The notes beneath the pieces were generated by a model, which had not been told where the DNA came from, made no database searches, and was given only the letters and a program-made list of their open reading frames with translations. Positions 1-26,645 of a stretch of 64,000 nucleotides of DNA are shown in pieces. The stretch covers positions 21,198,501 through 21,262,500 of the forward strand of contig CM020511.1 of assembly GCA_009823395.1 (NCBI GenBank), given 5' to 3'. This stretch comes from Thamnaconus septentrionalis. Taxonomy: Eukaryota > Chordata > Actinopteri > Tetraodontiformes > Monacanthidae. A program made the position numbers and the translations under genes. Numbering within the stretch: position 1 is the first letter of the stretch; the number at the start of each line of letters is the position of its first letter.

Positions 1-253
1 AAACTCAAGAAGCTCCTGCTGCTCCTCCTGACTTCAGTCCCCCAGTCTCTCCTCTGTCTCCTCTTTCCTTCCTTCTTTCTTTCTTTCTTTCATTCCTTCC
101 TTCATTCTTTCTTTCTGCTGCTTCTAAAACACTTGAATTTACAGCTCCACGCAGGGACGTGAGGAGCATGTCGCTCCTCTGGCTTGTTGGCAGTGAAACT
201 GGATCCCGAAGCGGGAGGTTGTTCTCTCTCCCTCTCTTCAACACACACACGCG

Positions 254-295
<42 letters not shown>

Positions 296-1245
296 CACAC
301 GCAGGCAGGCAGAAGCTGATAGAAGTGCTGTGATTATTAAAAACTTAGAGGAGCATCAGGAGGTGCAGGAGGTCTGGAGCGGGAGAAGCAGCAGGAGGTG
401 AAGGAGGAGGAGGAGGTGGTGGTGGTGGAGGACAGGAGAAGATCTGGATGGTTTGGAGGCTCCGGGGGGCAGGAGGAGCTCCGCTGGGAGGCAGGACTCT
501 GCGGCTCTGCGCTGCCCTCCGACACTGCGGCTCCGCTTTAATACGAGGGGGAGGAGGCGGGGGAGGGAGGGGGAGGAGAGAGAGGAGGAGGACTGGAGGA
601 GGAGGAGAAGCTGCTCTGGCTCCTGTGCACAGCTCAGTGACGGAGTCCTTCAGTCCACTCGTGCGTCGGCGGCAGCATCCGTGCGCCTCCCGGACCTCCG
701 CAAGAGCTGAGTCCAGCCGAGCCGGACCGAACCAAGTCCAGCCGACCCAAGTTCAGCCGAGCCGGACCGAACCAAGTCCAGCCGACCCAAGTCCAGCTGA
801 GCCGAGCCGGACCCAGCCGGACCCCAGCAGCCCGCGGCTCTTCTCAAACAGCTGAGCTCGCCGATCATCTCGCGGACTCTCCTGTCTGTCTGTCTGTCTG
901 TCGGACAGTGTGTCTGTCTGTAGCCCCGGACTGGGCGCTCCACAGACAGACTGCGGGACTCCGCCGCCCCGTCGGCTCCAGCGCGCGCCGCCGGCTCTTT
1001 GTCATTGAAATGCGGCTGTGATCGGAGCGCCGCCTCGGGCTGATAGTCGCTTCTTTCTTTTTTGCATTTCAACACAAACTGAGGAGGATTGTGGAATAAA
1101 CCCGACAGCCCGGACCCGCATCACCTTTTATCTACTTTTCTTTTCTTTTCTTTTTTCTTAAAGATATTTATATATATTTGGATTGATTATTTCCCCTCCA
1201 CCCTGACTGGAAGCCAGCGGGCCTCCAGCCCACTGAGCCCCCAGG
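1..1245 (+). promoter_or_regulatory. bmper: bmper upstream region and 5' leader
   Basis: GC-rich, CpG-containing sequence leading to the bmper start. It holds CTTT runs (~60-115), a (CA)n tract (241-300), GGA-rich purine tracts (~390-620), a 40-bp tandem duplication (714-793) and CTGT repeats (~881-905). No TATA box is evident and I cannot place the transcription start. Open frames here are compositional and do not join the signal-peptide frame. Confidence 0.5.
714..793 (+). repeat. 40-bp tandem duplication in the bmper leader
   Basis: The unit beginning CAGCCGAGCCGGACCGAACC at 714 recurs at 754, followed by shorter degenerate CCGAGCCGGAC units to about 830. It consists of CCGA/CCGG-rich steps and is a short GC-rich minisatellite in the probable 5' UTR. 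Confidence 0.8.
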
Positions 1246-16579
<15,334 letters not shown>

Positions 16580-16979
16580 CCCCGGTGACCCCGGCGACCC
16601 CGGTGACCCCGGCCAGGGGAGCCACTGACTGCAGGGGGAGCAGGACATCACAAGATGCTCAGGTTCCTCCAGGGAATCCAGGACGGCGAACGCTGAAGAA
16701 GCCGGGAACACATGGACGGACTCGGACGGCGCCTCCTTGTGGAGGCTCCGCCCATAACTTTCTGCTGCATAGAACCACCAGGCACGGCCACCGGAGGTGC
16801 TGGCTGCAGCCTGCCAGTGAGGAGCACTGGCACTGTGGCGGACTCCCAGTTTGAGCCAACATGGCACCCAAAGTGTGTCGTGAAAAAACAAAAACTGCAG
16901 CGCCACCTACTGGGCAGAGAAGCATCATATCAGACCGTTGCCTTCCTCATCATTTCATACTGTAAGCTATCAGATTTAT

Positions 16980-16985
16980 ATTAAA
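16980..16985 (+). promoter_or_regulatory. bmper: candidate bmper poly(A) signal (ATTAAA)
   Basis: ATTAAA about 400 bp after the bmper stop. No canonical AATAAA is seen nearby on this strand before the converging eaf1 3' UTR, so the 3' end is uncertain. Confidence 0.35.
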
Positions 16986-17300
16986 AAGACAGACAGCTTT
17001 TATATTATTATTGTTATTATTATTATTCATGTTCTAATTATTATTATTATTATTATTAATATGATTGTCGTTGATGTTCATGTTAATTTATGCGTGTATG
17101 AAAAAAAACAGAATCATGGATAAATAACTCTGTTACAAGTGATTTTAAAGGGAAGCTAGAAGTTATTTATGTCTGTGTTGTGTTGTTGTGTTACTGTTGT
17201 TTAAAGAGGATAAAAAATATTATTAATAATAATGAAAATAATGATGATATTTGCAGAAATGGGACTCTGCTGTTGCACCATGGCTGGGAAATAAGTACTG

Positions 17301-17341
<41 letters not shown>

Positions 17342-17595
17342 GGGCTGAAGGTTCTTCTTAGTGATCAGCATCAGAGCGGAAATGTGTCTCACTCTTTCTT
17401 TGTTGACAGACCAGCAATAGAATCTTGTTTCCGTCACTCCTGACTGTTGTTGTGCCTTTAAAAAAAAAAAAAAGGTGTTAGTGCCCCCTGGTGGTGGCTT
17501 CCAGCCAGACGCGCAGCTTTAAGGTGGGATCAGCATCTGTATGGTCAACAGGAGGAACAGGACGCAGTCATCAGGACACTTCTTATTTTGATATT

Positions 17596-17601
17596 TTTAT
17601 T
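17596..17601 (-). promoter_or_regulatory. eaf1: eaf1 poly(A) signal (AATAAA on - strand)
   Basis: TTTATT on the + strand, about 1.15 kb beyond the eaf1 stop, gives AATAAA in the sense of eaf1. The interval 17602-18754 has no other gene and is most simply its 3' UTR. A second candidate lies near 18594. Confidence 0.5.
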
Positions 17602-18754
17602 ATTATTATTCACACACTTTGTACAGATATGTTTCCCATCAGCAGCAGCATCAGTGACAGCAACAACACACAACTCGGTCTCCTCGCACCACAAACTACC
17701 AGTCCAGCGTCACAGTCAACCAATCGGATCATTTTAGCTACACAACTGTCTGGTTTGAAGTCACAATCAGAGCATTTTTCTTTAATATATATACAAAACG
17801 CCAACATATACACAAGCACCAGTGGCTTCAGAGACAAACAAACACTAAAACACAGAAGGTCAACTTCTGCACACTGTTTTCCCTCAAATCCATTAAAATT
17901 TGCTCAGTTGGTAAAAATGTTTAGCAACTTATGGTTAAATGAAATCCACAAAAAGTCCATTTTATATGTATTGTGTCATTTAAACCTCCTGTGTTCCAGG
18001 TCCAATACAGGACACACGACTTCTTGTACAAAGAACACAACACAATCTGTGCATAATGTTTCCGAGGCGACACCACAAACTTCCCGATCGTCTCTTTGGC
18101 CTTTTTTCAGGAAATGTCACATTCACCTTCGTTCCTCCAGTCTGACTCTATAGACTCTATATAGTACTATATAAGGCAATAAACTGGTCCTAGAGAATCA
18201 TCATGTATGAAAATATGGGCTCTGAAAAAAAACATTCCACACCAGTCGGTTTCATTGAAAAGGATGAAAGAAATAAACATTTTGGGTATTTTCTGCTTTT
18301 GATTTGGTGAAGAATTTTGCCTTAAATCTTAAACCTCACTGATTAATGATCAAATTGTTCCAAATATTTTATGTAAACTTCCATCCAGCCGCCCGCTGGT
18401 GTCGCTTCTTCTCAGGGTCACACAAACTTCCTCTACATTAGTGTCCTAACGCAAGTCGACAAAACGCTAATAAAAAGGGTTAACAACACAACCACAACAG
18501 TGTCCATGAAGACAAAACAAGGGTAGAACTAGTGTATCCAACGAGCTGCTCGGAGTTCACAGACCGTCCTTCAAAACCTCTCCAGTAAAAGCTTATTTAT
18601 TTTCTTCTAGAGTCTTCTTCTGTACAAAAAACAAAATATACATCTAATCATCATAAAAATACACTCTGAAGAGCTCCGAGCTGGCCAGCGATTCAAAGTT
18701 GTCCCAAAACAAAATCAATCAGCACGGTTGAAATCTCCAGCGGGGGGGCGGGGC

Positions 18755-21584
18755 TTAGTCACTGTCACTGCCCGACTCACTGAGCTGGAGGTCATTTCCT
18801 GTCCAGAGAGGGAGACAAATGTCGTTAAACCAGGAGTCCCTTTCCAGATGGACTCCTCTGGTCTAATCCATCTAATCTACAATGGAAAAGATATTTTCAG
18901 TCCACTAGATGGCGGTACATGCTCAGTAGAGGTGGCTCAGACTTCAGAACCAGTTTGAAGCTTCTCTGCTCGCTACTCACTGAGGGTGTTCATGAGCTGG
19001 TTGTTGCCCTGCTGCCTGTCTGCGCCTCCGTTGGCCACCGGGTGGCGGTTGGGTGAGGTCTGGCTGAGCGGCCGCTGGGCGTGGCGCTCGCCGCCGCCGC
19101 CGTCGCTGTCGTCGTCGCTGCCTGAGGCGCTGGCCGAGTCGGAGGAGCTGCTGCTGCTGCCGCTGCTGCTCATCTGCTCGATCACGTCCACCTCGGCCCG
19201 CAGCTCTGCACACCCAGGCGGCAAAGGTCAAAGGTCACCACCTCCACTAACACCTTTGTCCAAATATTTGTTTAAAGGTCCCACATTCTGCTAAATTCAC
19301 TTTGCTGATGTCACTGAACTCCGCAGGAGTGAGAAAAGTCCATCCTTCTGTCCTTCTCCAAAAAGAGCCCCTTGTGATGTCACAATGGGCCCTGGTTGAC
19401 GACCACACCTAAAGCCGGGTGTTACTGACATTTTTAGCTTTAGCAGGAAGCTTAACGCAGCATCCAGAAATCCAGAAACGTTTTTTTGGTAGAACTGATA
19501 ATGTTCTGCCGCTCCACTGGAGCCCAGAGGTCATAAATAACCATCAGCCAGCAGGTGAATATGGCACCTTTAAAGATTCAGACTGAAAGAATCTGAAGCT
19601 TCCAACTTTTAATGTTTGGACATTATCAGACCATGTTGTGTTGTTTCTGTGTGCTGTGGGGACTTGCGCACCTCTCTTGATGTCGTCCAGCTGAGGCTCT
19701 GGCGAGGGGTTGTCCTTGGACGGAGACGGGGACATCTTGACCCCGCTCCCAGGTTTAGTCGGGGCCCGGAACTGAGTGCTGGGCTGGCTGGAGCGCACCG
19801 ACTGCTGCTCGATCCGAGCCTGGATCTTACTGCTGCCCTCCGCCCTGCGCAGCAGCACAGACGCACAACACACAGCAGGCAGAGTCTGATCACCGTGAAC
19901 CCACTGACTGAATGAAGCGTAAGTCCGAACATGCGTTTTCTCCAGAAATAGCAAAAGAATGCAGTGATGGTCAATGTCCAAAAGATGGAGCCAAAGATAC
20001 AGTTTTGAGACAAAACATAGAAGGTTGCACAACAAGAAGAGGAGCTGTTGCATGAGAGTGAACTTCAGCAAGGCTCCAGAGTGGTGCTCAGCTCTCACCT
20101 GGTCTTCTTGACCTGGATGCTGCTGCTCAGCTTCTCCAGCACGAACTCGCCCGTGTCGTGGTTGATGATGAGCACGCAGTCCTTCTGGTACGGCCGCTTG
20201 TTTCCTTTGAACACCGTCATGGGCGGCGTGGAGCCCTGAACCAACAACAACAACAACAACAATTGAGTGGATGGATGAAGAAGAGCTAGTCTTCAATGTC
20301 ACAGTGAGAATCTTGATTTTTGTAAAAAGTTTTTTTGTTTTTTTTTCATTTCTGTCTGTAAGATCCAGGCAGCTTGTTCTCCAGAATGTTCCAGTTCCAG
20401 ACTCGGCCTTACCGATATGTGAGGTAACGTGATGGTGACTTCGTCTCCTTTGCCGACCTGCAGCTCCCCTTCACAGCTGGTGTCGATGGAAGCTGGCTTG
20501 AAGTCATCTAGTGTGAGCGAGGACAGCAGAGAGAAGACATTCATTGAGGAGTGAGCTGTGTGGGTCAATGTCTGGTGTGATGATCCAGATACCCGACAGG
20601 ACCATAAGCAGATTACAGTATCAGACAACATTCAGAAACGATATATATATATATATTTTTAAAGAGAGAGAAAGCAAGAATAACTTCATAGGAACAGAGA
20701 TCTTAAAAAAAAAAAAAAAACGAAATTGCGTGTTTCTGTTAAAGGAATCAGCTTATGGAACAATGTGAACAAAGAAACCAAACCAAACATTACATTTAAA
20801 CGAATAATTAACGCTAGTATGTTATATGTTATGTTGCATATATAATGAAATATGTTGGTTATGTTTGATTGTCATACCATTGTCATTTTTCGTTCTTGTT
20901 TGTATGGTATAATCTGAATTGTATTTTGGGAACTGAAAAGGAATGTGACTGTCTGTGTTAGCCAGCAGCTAAATACATTTGTTTTGTTTATGTTGTTGTT
21001 TTTAAAATGACGTTCTTTGTAAATCATTTTCTGGGCATAAATAGGCAGATAGTTCATCTTCTTTCTGCTCCCTTTTATTCTAGACCAGAGAACGTTTGTA
21101 TTTATATTGAATTGTTTTTCTTTTCTTTTATAAAGAATGAAATAAAGAATAAACCAAACCAAACCAAATTTGCCACTTACTAAGAAAAGAAAACAAATCA
21201 GCAAAAACAAAACCAATAAAACATAACATTAATAAAACGGACCACATGTATATAAAACAAACAATAAAAATAAAAAAAAAAAAAAAAAAGGGCATTTCTC
21301 CAACTACCGTGTTGCTGGGACGCCCAGCGGTGGGCGGATACGCTTGTTTACGTTGTTCAAATCAGTCAGCTCGACACTGAGCTCGGTTCTGTCTCTCCTG
21401 GCCCAGCAGATATTCGGACCAGCGCCAACCAGTGAAACTGATACACACAAATACACAAAACAAACATTTTTTCAGACTCACATCTGATGGTGTGGAAGGA
21501 AGACTTGGGCCTCTTCTCGAAGCTCTCTCCGAGCTTCAGGATGTGCTCCTCCTTGTCCAGCAGCGGGTTGGCGCTTCCGTTCAT
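18755..21584 (-). CDS. eaf1: ELL-associated factor 1, 6 exons
   Basis: Positive cofactor of ELL elongation factors, acting in the nucleus in the super/little elongation complexes on RNA polymerase II. Exons in gene order: 21584-21482, 20507-20413, 20235-20099, 19844-19672, 19205-18981, 18798-18755. Phases join exactly to 258 aa (human 268). The N-terminal EAF domain (~1-112) starts [20 protein letters not shown] and includes YDFKPASID and [16 protein letters not shown]. The middle is basic and Pro-rich, with [15 protein letters not shown]. The C-terminus is a Ser/Asp-rich activation region (~185-225) ending NQLMNTL, then [12 protein letters not shown]1 is preferred over EAF2 because of the [19 protein letters not shown] tail and the adjacency to mettl6, as in human 3p25. 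The gene is divergent from mettl6. Confidence 0.95.
19271..19574. mobile_element. MITE in eaf1 intron 4
   Basis: A 304 bp element with terminal inverted repeats. The left end is TTTAAAGGTCCCACATTC; the right end reads TTTAAAGGTGCCATATTC on the reverse strand, 16 of 18 identical. The centre contains CCTTGTGATGTCACAA. It sits between eaf1 exons 4 and 5. Internal pieces of the same family appear near 46060-46210 and 28415-28490. Confidence 0.75.
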
Positions 21585-22195
21585 TTCTCCCTTCGTTTGG
21601 GGACAATTTCAATTAACAAAAACAACGATATTAACTTTCAGATCTATTTAAAATGTTCGGCAGAGCCGGACCTCATCTGGGAACTTTGGAGAGACAGTTA
21701 GAAAGGTTCGACTACGGAACAAAGTTAGCCCGCTGTGGCTAACGATTAGCACAACATCCCGACGTGTCTGACTCCTCCTCTTCCGCTTCCGTTACTGGTC
21801 CGGTGGATGAAATATGGTCGAAGAAATCAGATTATTTTTTTTGTATTGTTCCATTTTATCCACTTTATATGAATGTAACGAAGTTGATAATGAATGTTGA
21901 TAACATGTTAGTTTTTCTTACAAGTATCATGTTTAATCAGTGTCCAAATAGCAGTGGTTATCAATTTGGCATTGAAGAGGAACATAATCTAAATCCTAGA
22001 TGTTACCCGGAGAAATTTAAGGACGCACAATGGGGAGAGCGAGTCCGCAATGCTGAAAACTTTAAATTAGTTTTCATTTAATGTCTGTATGTGGATAGTT
22101 GTTGAACTCCGAGAAACGTCCGCAAGAAGACGAAATGTTTGGTTGTATCAATAAAAGGTGATATTTTTGTTTTCTGACAGCGAGCAAGCGTCATC
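21585..22195. promoter_or_regulatory. bidirectional promoter region of eaf1 and mettl6
   Basis: The start codons of eaf1 (-) and mettl6 (+) are about 610 bp apart, head to head, as in mammals. Tandem ETS-like words (CTTCCGCTTCCG, around 21780) and no clear TATA box fit a housekeeping bidirectional promoter. A good acceptor (ttttctgacag|CGAGC) ends at 22180, 15 bp before the mettl6 ATG, so mettl6 probably has a spliced non-coding first exon in this interval. A 105-codon frame at 21764-22081 has no recognisable domain. Confidence 0.6.
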
Positions 22196-24136
22196 ATGGC
22201 TCTTCTGGGTGACCAAAGTTTCCCAAGTGACGTCGAATCGGCTCATTGTGGTCGAGAAATAAAAGCAGTGGGGCTGAAGGACGAGTCGTCGTCCCGGGTC
22301 CCCGGACAGGGCGAGTCATCCACCGGCAGAGTCCTGAGCCCGGAGGAGCTGCACAGGCTGGCCGACGAGAGGGCTCTGGTGTCGGAATTCAAGCAGCTGA
22401 AGCTGGAGAAAGAAGCCCAGAAGAACTGGGACCTGTTCTATAAGAGAAACTCCACGCACTTCTTCAAGGACAGGCACTGGACCACGCGGGAGTTCGAGGA
22501 GCTCAAAGCCTGCAGAGAGGTGATGCTTTTTCCCCTGCTAAACCTTCAGTTTGAACAAGCTGTTCCTTGCTTGCATGAGTAGAGAGTGCTGATGCTGAAC
22601 CAGTGTACAATGTTTCCTTCTGAGAAGTCATTGTGTTGTCGTGTTTGTCTGCGTGCACAGTTTGAGTCCCAGAAGCTGGTGCTGCTGGAGGCCGGCTGTG
22701 GAGTCGGGAACTGCATCTTCCCTCTGCTGCAGGAGGACCGCAACATCTTCGTCTACGCCTGTGACTTCTCGGCTCGGGCTGTTGACTTTGTCAAGGTTAC
22801 GGTCAATTTGAAATAAATATTTTATTTAGTTGTTCATTTATTTTATTTACTCATTTGTTTATTTTCAATCCCGTGCTCTAGCTTCAGGCCATTTTTTGCT
22901 TCAAAAAGACTAAATGAAAATCTTCCACTCTCCAATTATAGATTTGCAGATGTGATCAGCTTTGGCGATCTCCCTTCACTTCCACCTGAATGTCTTCTTG
23001 TCTTCTTCTCAGCAACACCCTCTCTACGTGCCCGAGCGCTGCTGCGGCTTCCAGTGTGACTTGACCTCAGACGACCTGAGGGACAACGTCCCCGAGGGCG
23101 GCGTGGACGTTGTCACCCTCATCTTCGTGCTGTCAGCCGTCCACCCCGACAAGATGAAGCTGGTCTTGCAGAACATCAGCAGGGTGAGACGTCTCAGGGA
23201 CCTGCAGGCGCCGTGTACGACGTGAGCCCCGGGATGCCCGAGAAGATGTGACCCAAAGTGTGTGTCTTCCCAGGTGCTGAAGCCAGGGGGCAGCGTTCTG
23301 TTCAGAGACTACGGCCTGCATGACCACGCCATGCTGCGCTTCAAGGCCGGCAACAAGCTGGGGGAGAACTTCTACGTCCGTCAGGACGGCACTCGCTCCT
23401 ACTTCTTCTCTAAAGGTCAGCATTCAGGGAATGTGAAAAAACTCAATGAGATTTTTTAAAATTAGTTTGAGCAACTCATTGCACTGGCACCAACACTCAG
23501 AAACTGGGTCATGGCTGGAGGGTATCAAAGATTCATAAGGAAGTGACGTAGATTCTCTCCAACTCTCGTCAATGGAGGGTGCGAGTGGCCCAGGCTCCAC
23601 TGCAAGCATGAATGAAATAAAATCAATCAGTCAACGGTTGGGTTTAGGATCAGGACTCGGGTGACGGTTAGGTTTAGAATTCGGGTCCGAGTCACGGTTA
23701 GGATCAGAATTCAAGTTACGGTACCGGTCAAGAATACAGTTTTGGAGGCTAAGGATGTTACATAGGGTAAAGTCATTGCCTGTCTCGACCAGTGTTAGCC
23801 ACGCTCTTTCACGTTAGCTTTGTCTTCAACGGGATTTTTCGAGACTTCCTTAGAATCTACGTCTCTTCCTTACGAATCTTTGATACCATCTAGCCATGAC
23901 CCAGAAACTGCTGCGAGAAAATGGAGGTTGAGGCTCCGCCCCTTTGCTTGACTCCTCCCCATCTGATCTCAGAGTTCCTGGCTGAGCTGTTCCAGGAAGC
24001 GGGCCTTCGGCCCGTGGCCAATGACTACGTCCTGAGGGAGACGGTCAACAAGAAGGAGGGCCTCTGTGTCCCCAGAGTCTTCCTGCAGAGCAAGTTCACC
24101 AAGCCGCCGGCCAATCACGGCGCAGCAGGTGAATGA
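22196..24136 (+). CDS. mettl6: tRNA N3-methylcytidine methyltransferase METTL6, 5 exons
   Basis: S-adenosylmethionine-dependent enzyme known to form m3C at position 32 of serine tRNAs, working with seryl-tRNA synthetase. Exons: 22196-22519, 22661-22795, 23013-23183, 23274-23415, 23973-24136, all in frame, 311 aa (human 284; the surplus is mainly N-terminal). Visible family blocks: [20 protein letters not shown] (exon 1), the SAM-binding motif [15 protein letters not shown] (~residues 117-130), [13 protein letters not shown], a core with [40 protein letters not shown], and the C-terminal [20 protein letters not shown]. The last two exons are separated by an intron holding a 401 bp inverted-repeat element. 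The stop lies four codons after the last block; a GTGAAT overlapping it could be read as a donor but is not needed. Confidence 0.95.
23504..23904. mobile_element. 401-bp foldback/MITE with ~53-bp inverted termini
   Basis: Lies inside the last mettl6 intron (23416-23972). The left arm 23504-23556 starts CTGGGTCATGGCTGGAGGGT. The reverse complement of the right arm 23852-23904 starts CTGGGTCATGGCTAGATGGT. About 49 of 53 positions agree. The middle holds degenerate ~30-bp tandem units of the type CGGTTAGGTTTAGAATTCGG. There is no coding content, so it is non-autonomous. Confidence 0.85.
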
Positions 24137-24426
24137 ACCCTCACCATGAGAAACCTGCCAGGAGGAGGATTCAGTCGGGAAGAACCGACACCGCAGACGC
24201 TTCGAACTGATCCAGACCTGGAGAAGAGACGGCGGCGGACGACCAGCGATATCTGAGCCGTGATTGGGGGGTAACCGCTGATGACCCTCTCAGCGCCACC
24301 TTCAGGACACAGTGATCAGCCTGCAGCCACAGGAGCCAACCCTCAAAAGTGTCATTTCACAGCAAACATTTTCTCCTCACAATTTTAGTCTGTGTAAATT
24401 CCTTTAAATGTTTTTAGTCTTTTTTT

Positions 24427-24432
24427 AATAAA
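24427..24432 (+). promoter_or_regulatory. mettl6: mettl6 poly(A) signal AATAAA
   Basis: AATAAA 290 bp downstream of the mettl6 stop, in T-rich DNA, is the first canonical signal after the gene. Confidence 0.7.
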
Positions 24433-24820
24433 ACAGAAGAGGTTTGTTCTAACTGCACCACAGCTCTGAATTCAGGTCGAAAACTCCATATCACCTGGAA
24501 ATATATCATTCTTACTCTCCTCCCCTGTTGATGAGCCTTTACATCCACATTAGAAAGACTTTAACTTTGGTTTGGCGTGTGTGTGTGTCTATGTGTCTGT
24601 GTGTGCGTGCGTGCGTGCGTGGTCGTCTGTCAGTGGCTTGCAGGGTGTGAAGGTGGCTTCCTTTTTAACACCGATTGAGCAACAATGCCTCCCCTCCCCC
24701 AACACACAAACACACACATGCACACACACACCAGGTTTTATTTCCGTGGTGGTGGAAACACTTCTAACAGCGCAGAAGAAGAAACGATGCAACTCAACCA
24801 AATCGCACCTGCGTCAGTGT

Positions 24821-24826
24821 TTTATT
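24821..24826 (-). promoter_or_regulatory. poly(A) signal (AATAAA, - strand) for the Ig-domain gene
   Basis: TTTATT on the + strand, 185 bp beyond the stop of the small Ig-domain gene. Together with the mettl6 signal at 24427 it leaves about 390 bp between the convergent genes, mostly GT/CA-rich. Confidence 0.6.
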
Positions 24827-25010
24827 TGCAAAAGTAAAATAGAGGAGATGGACGACGCGGAGCACAGATGATGTTGCAATGATACATCGAGTAGAAACCT
24901 TTACAGCGCTGTGAGGAGAGGAGAGGGTCTAAAGCTGAAGATGTGGTGCACAAAGACAAATTCCCCCTGATGATCAACCTACCAGAGAAGAAGAAGAAAC
25001 AAAAACAAAC

Positions 25011-25811
25011 TTAGAATTTGCAGTTGGCAACATTCCCAGTCTGGATTCTCTCCCGTAGCTCCAGAACAGCTCCAGTTGTTTCCTGACACCCAGACTGTGA
25101 ATCACCTGTGATGGTGATGCTGATGAAATGTCCCATTGCCGCGACCTCTCTGACACACAGGGCCTTGCACTGGAAGCGATCTGCGTCCTTTGACTGCAGG
25201 TCCAGGATCTCTGTCACCACCTGCCTCGTACGCGTCTTCCCCGGCCAACTGAAGCTCTCGTTCACTGCCGTGATGTACTTGTGTGGCCTGTTCAGCTCGG
25301 TGTCGCCCTGGAACCAGGCCACGTGTACGTCCTCGCACTGCGCCGGGTGGTAGATAGCCTTGCAGCTCAGGAGGACCGACGAGCCTCTGGCCGCCTTCAT
25401 GCTACTCTTCGGGTAGCGAAGCTCCACCTTATCTGAATCGACAATAGGAAGAAGCTCCATGAAGGTCATCACTGTGAGCTACTGACATCATCTCACACGT
25501 TCACACCTTCAAAGAATTTGGTCTCGAGCCCAGATGACCTCTCAAATCTTCTTCCTGTCTTCCACCAACATACTGTCCAAACCAACCCCAAACCTTCTTT
25601 CCTGACCGTCAAACTGTAGGTGTAGAATTTAAGAACCTTCATCTTTAGTGGAATTAAAACAGCAAATGTTTAGAGCTTTTGGGTTTTGTCTATTTAAAAG
25701 TGTCTTAAATTAGAAAGAAACGGATCTATTTCAGTGGATTCTTCACCGACCTTCAGTCTGGGCCGGTGACACGGTGATGAGCAGCAGCAGCAGCAGCAGC
25801 AAACGAACCAT
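25011..25811 (-). CDS. small secreted single Ig-domain protein, 2 exons
   Basis: Exon 1 is 25811-25751 (signal peptide), exon 2 is 25432-25011, phase 1 junction, 160 aa. Residues 1-18 ([18 protein letters not shown]) are a classic signal peptide. Residues ~25-128 form one Ig-like domain: Cys44 in SVLLSCKA, Trp60 in VHVAWF, and Cys109 in DADRFQCKA, the usual disulfide pair and core Trp. Extra cysteines at 53 and 113 could form a second bridge; Cys136 and Cys158 lie in a short polar tail. There is no transmembrane segment or evident GPI signal, so it is likely secreted. I cannot name the family: V/I-set immune receptors and soluble decoys are possible. It is divergent from the next gene (835 bp apart) and has no counterpart I know of between human METTL6 and SH3BP5. 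The start is chosen because upstream in-frame codons precede a poor leader. Confidence 0.75.
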
Positions 25812-26645
25812 TCTGTCGGACAGTTGGCAGCTTAAGGTGGAGACGACGGAGTCAGAGGGCTGAAGTGGTGCTGCTGGTCTGTATGTGTGTGTGTGGGTGA
25901 GTGCAGCTGCGTTTCCTTTAGCCTCTAGTGGGGGGCGTACACTTCCTGTACTCAGCAGCAGCACTTCATTGTCACCCTCTGTTACATTTGTGTTGACTTA
26001 TGATTGACACCTTTATCTCAAAGTGTTTATTAGGCAACTTTGCATAAAACTCTGACCACTAGATGGCAACATTAAAATGAACCTGGGTAGAGCTTCCGTT
26101 TCAATTGGGAGGCTGATGAGAAAGTGTAAAAAAAAATACCCTGCATTCTATCGTTTGGCCAGCAGGGACCGCCAAAGTTGGTTGCAAAAAGACTAAAAAT
26201 GACTGACTGTCAATAAGGGGGAGACATTAATTGCAAACCATCAATTTCTTTCACAAAATTTCATCTTTTTTACGTCGACTTTACTCTCGAAATTTCAACT
26301 GTAATCTCGGCTGATTCTTGCACTGTTCAAAGATCACTAGCCTGTTCGTTTTTTTGAGAATTCTCCGGAAGCAGAATTTATTTTTGGCCCTGATCTAAGA
26401 GGCCAGATTTGATCCCTTATTTTTTTTTCCCCAGCTGTGTTTTGACAACAGCTATTTAACTTCATCTTTCATGAATCCGTTGACGTCAGTGCAACAGCTA
26501 ATGCATTACATCACCTGCTGGGCTGGATAGGAAGTGATGACGACGACTGTGGAAGTGCAAGTGGCTAAAATCTGCCCACTGAAAAGCCAGTGTTGGTCGC
26601 AGTCAGTGACTCGGCCAGTTGTGTTTTGTGCCGGCAGGGTTCAAC
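25812..26645. other. intergenic region between two divergent orphan genes
   Basis: This 834 bp region must hold both promoters. It contains a short TG tract (~25883-25895), T-rich stretches, and GGAAGTG/ACTTCC ETS-like words near 25945 and 26530. No TATA box is clearly placed and no coding sequence is seen. Confidence 0.45.

Noticed and set aside
448..855. 135-codon + strand frame in the bmper leader
   Set aside because: It is GC- and purine-rich repeat DNA, not in frame with or spliced to the signal-peptide exon. The frame is a by-product of the 40-bp duplication.
17491..18153. 220-codon + strand frame between bmper and eaf1
   Set aside because: It lies in the probable eaf1 3' UTR, antisense. 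It has no recognisable motif, its composition is like the surrounding non-coding DNA, and there are no splice partners.
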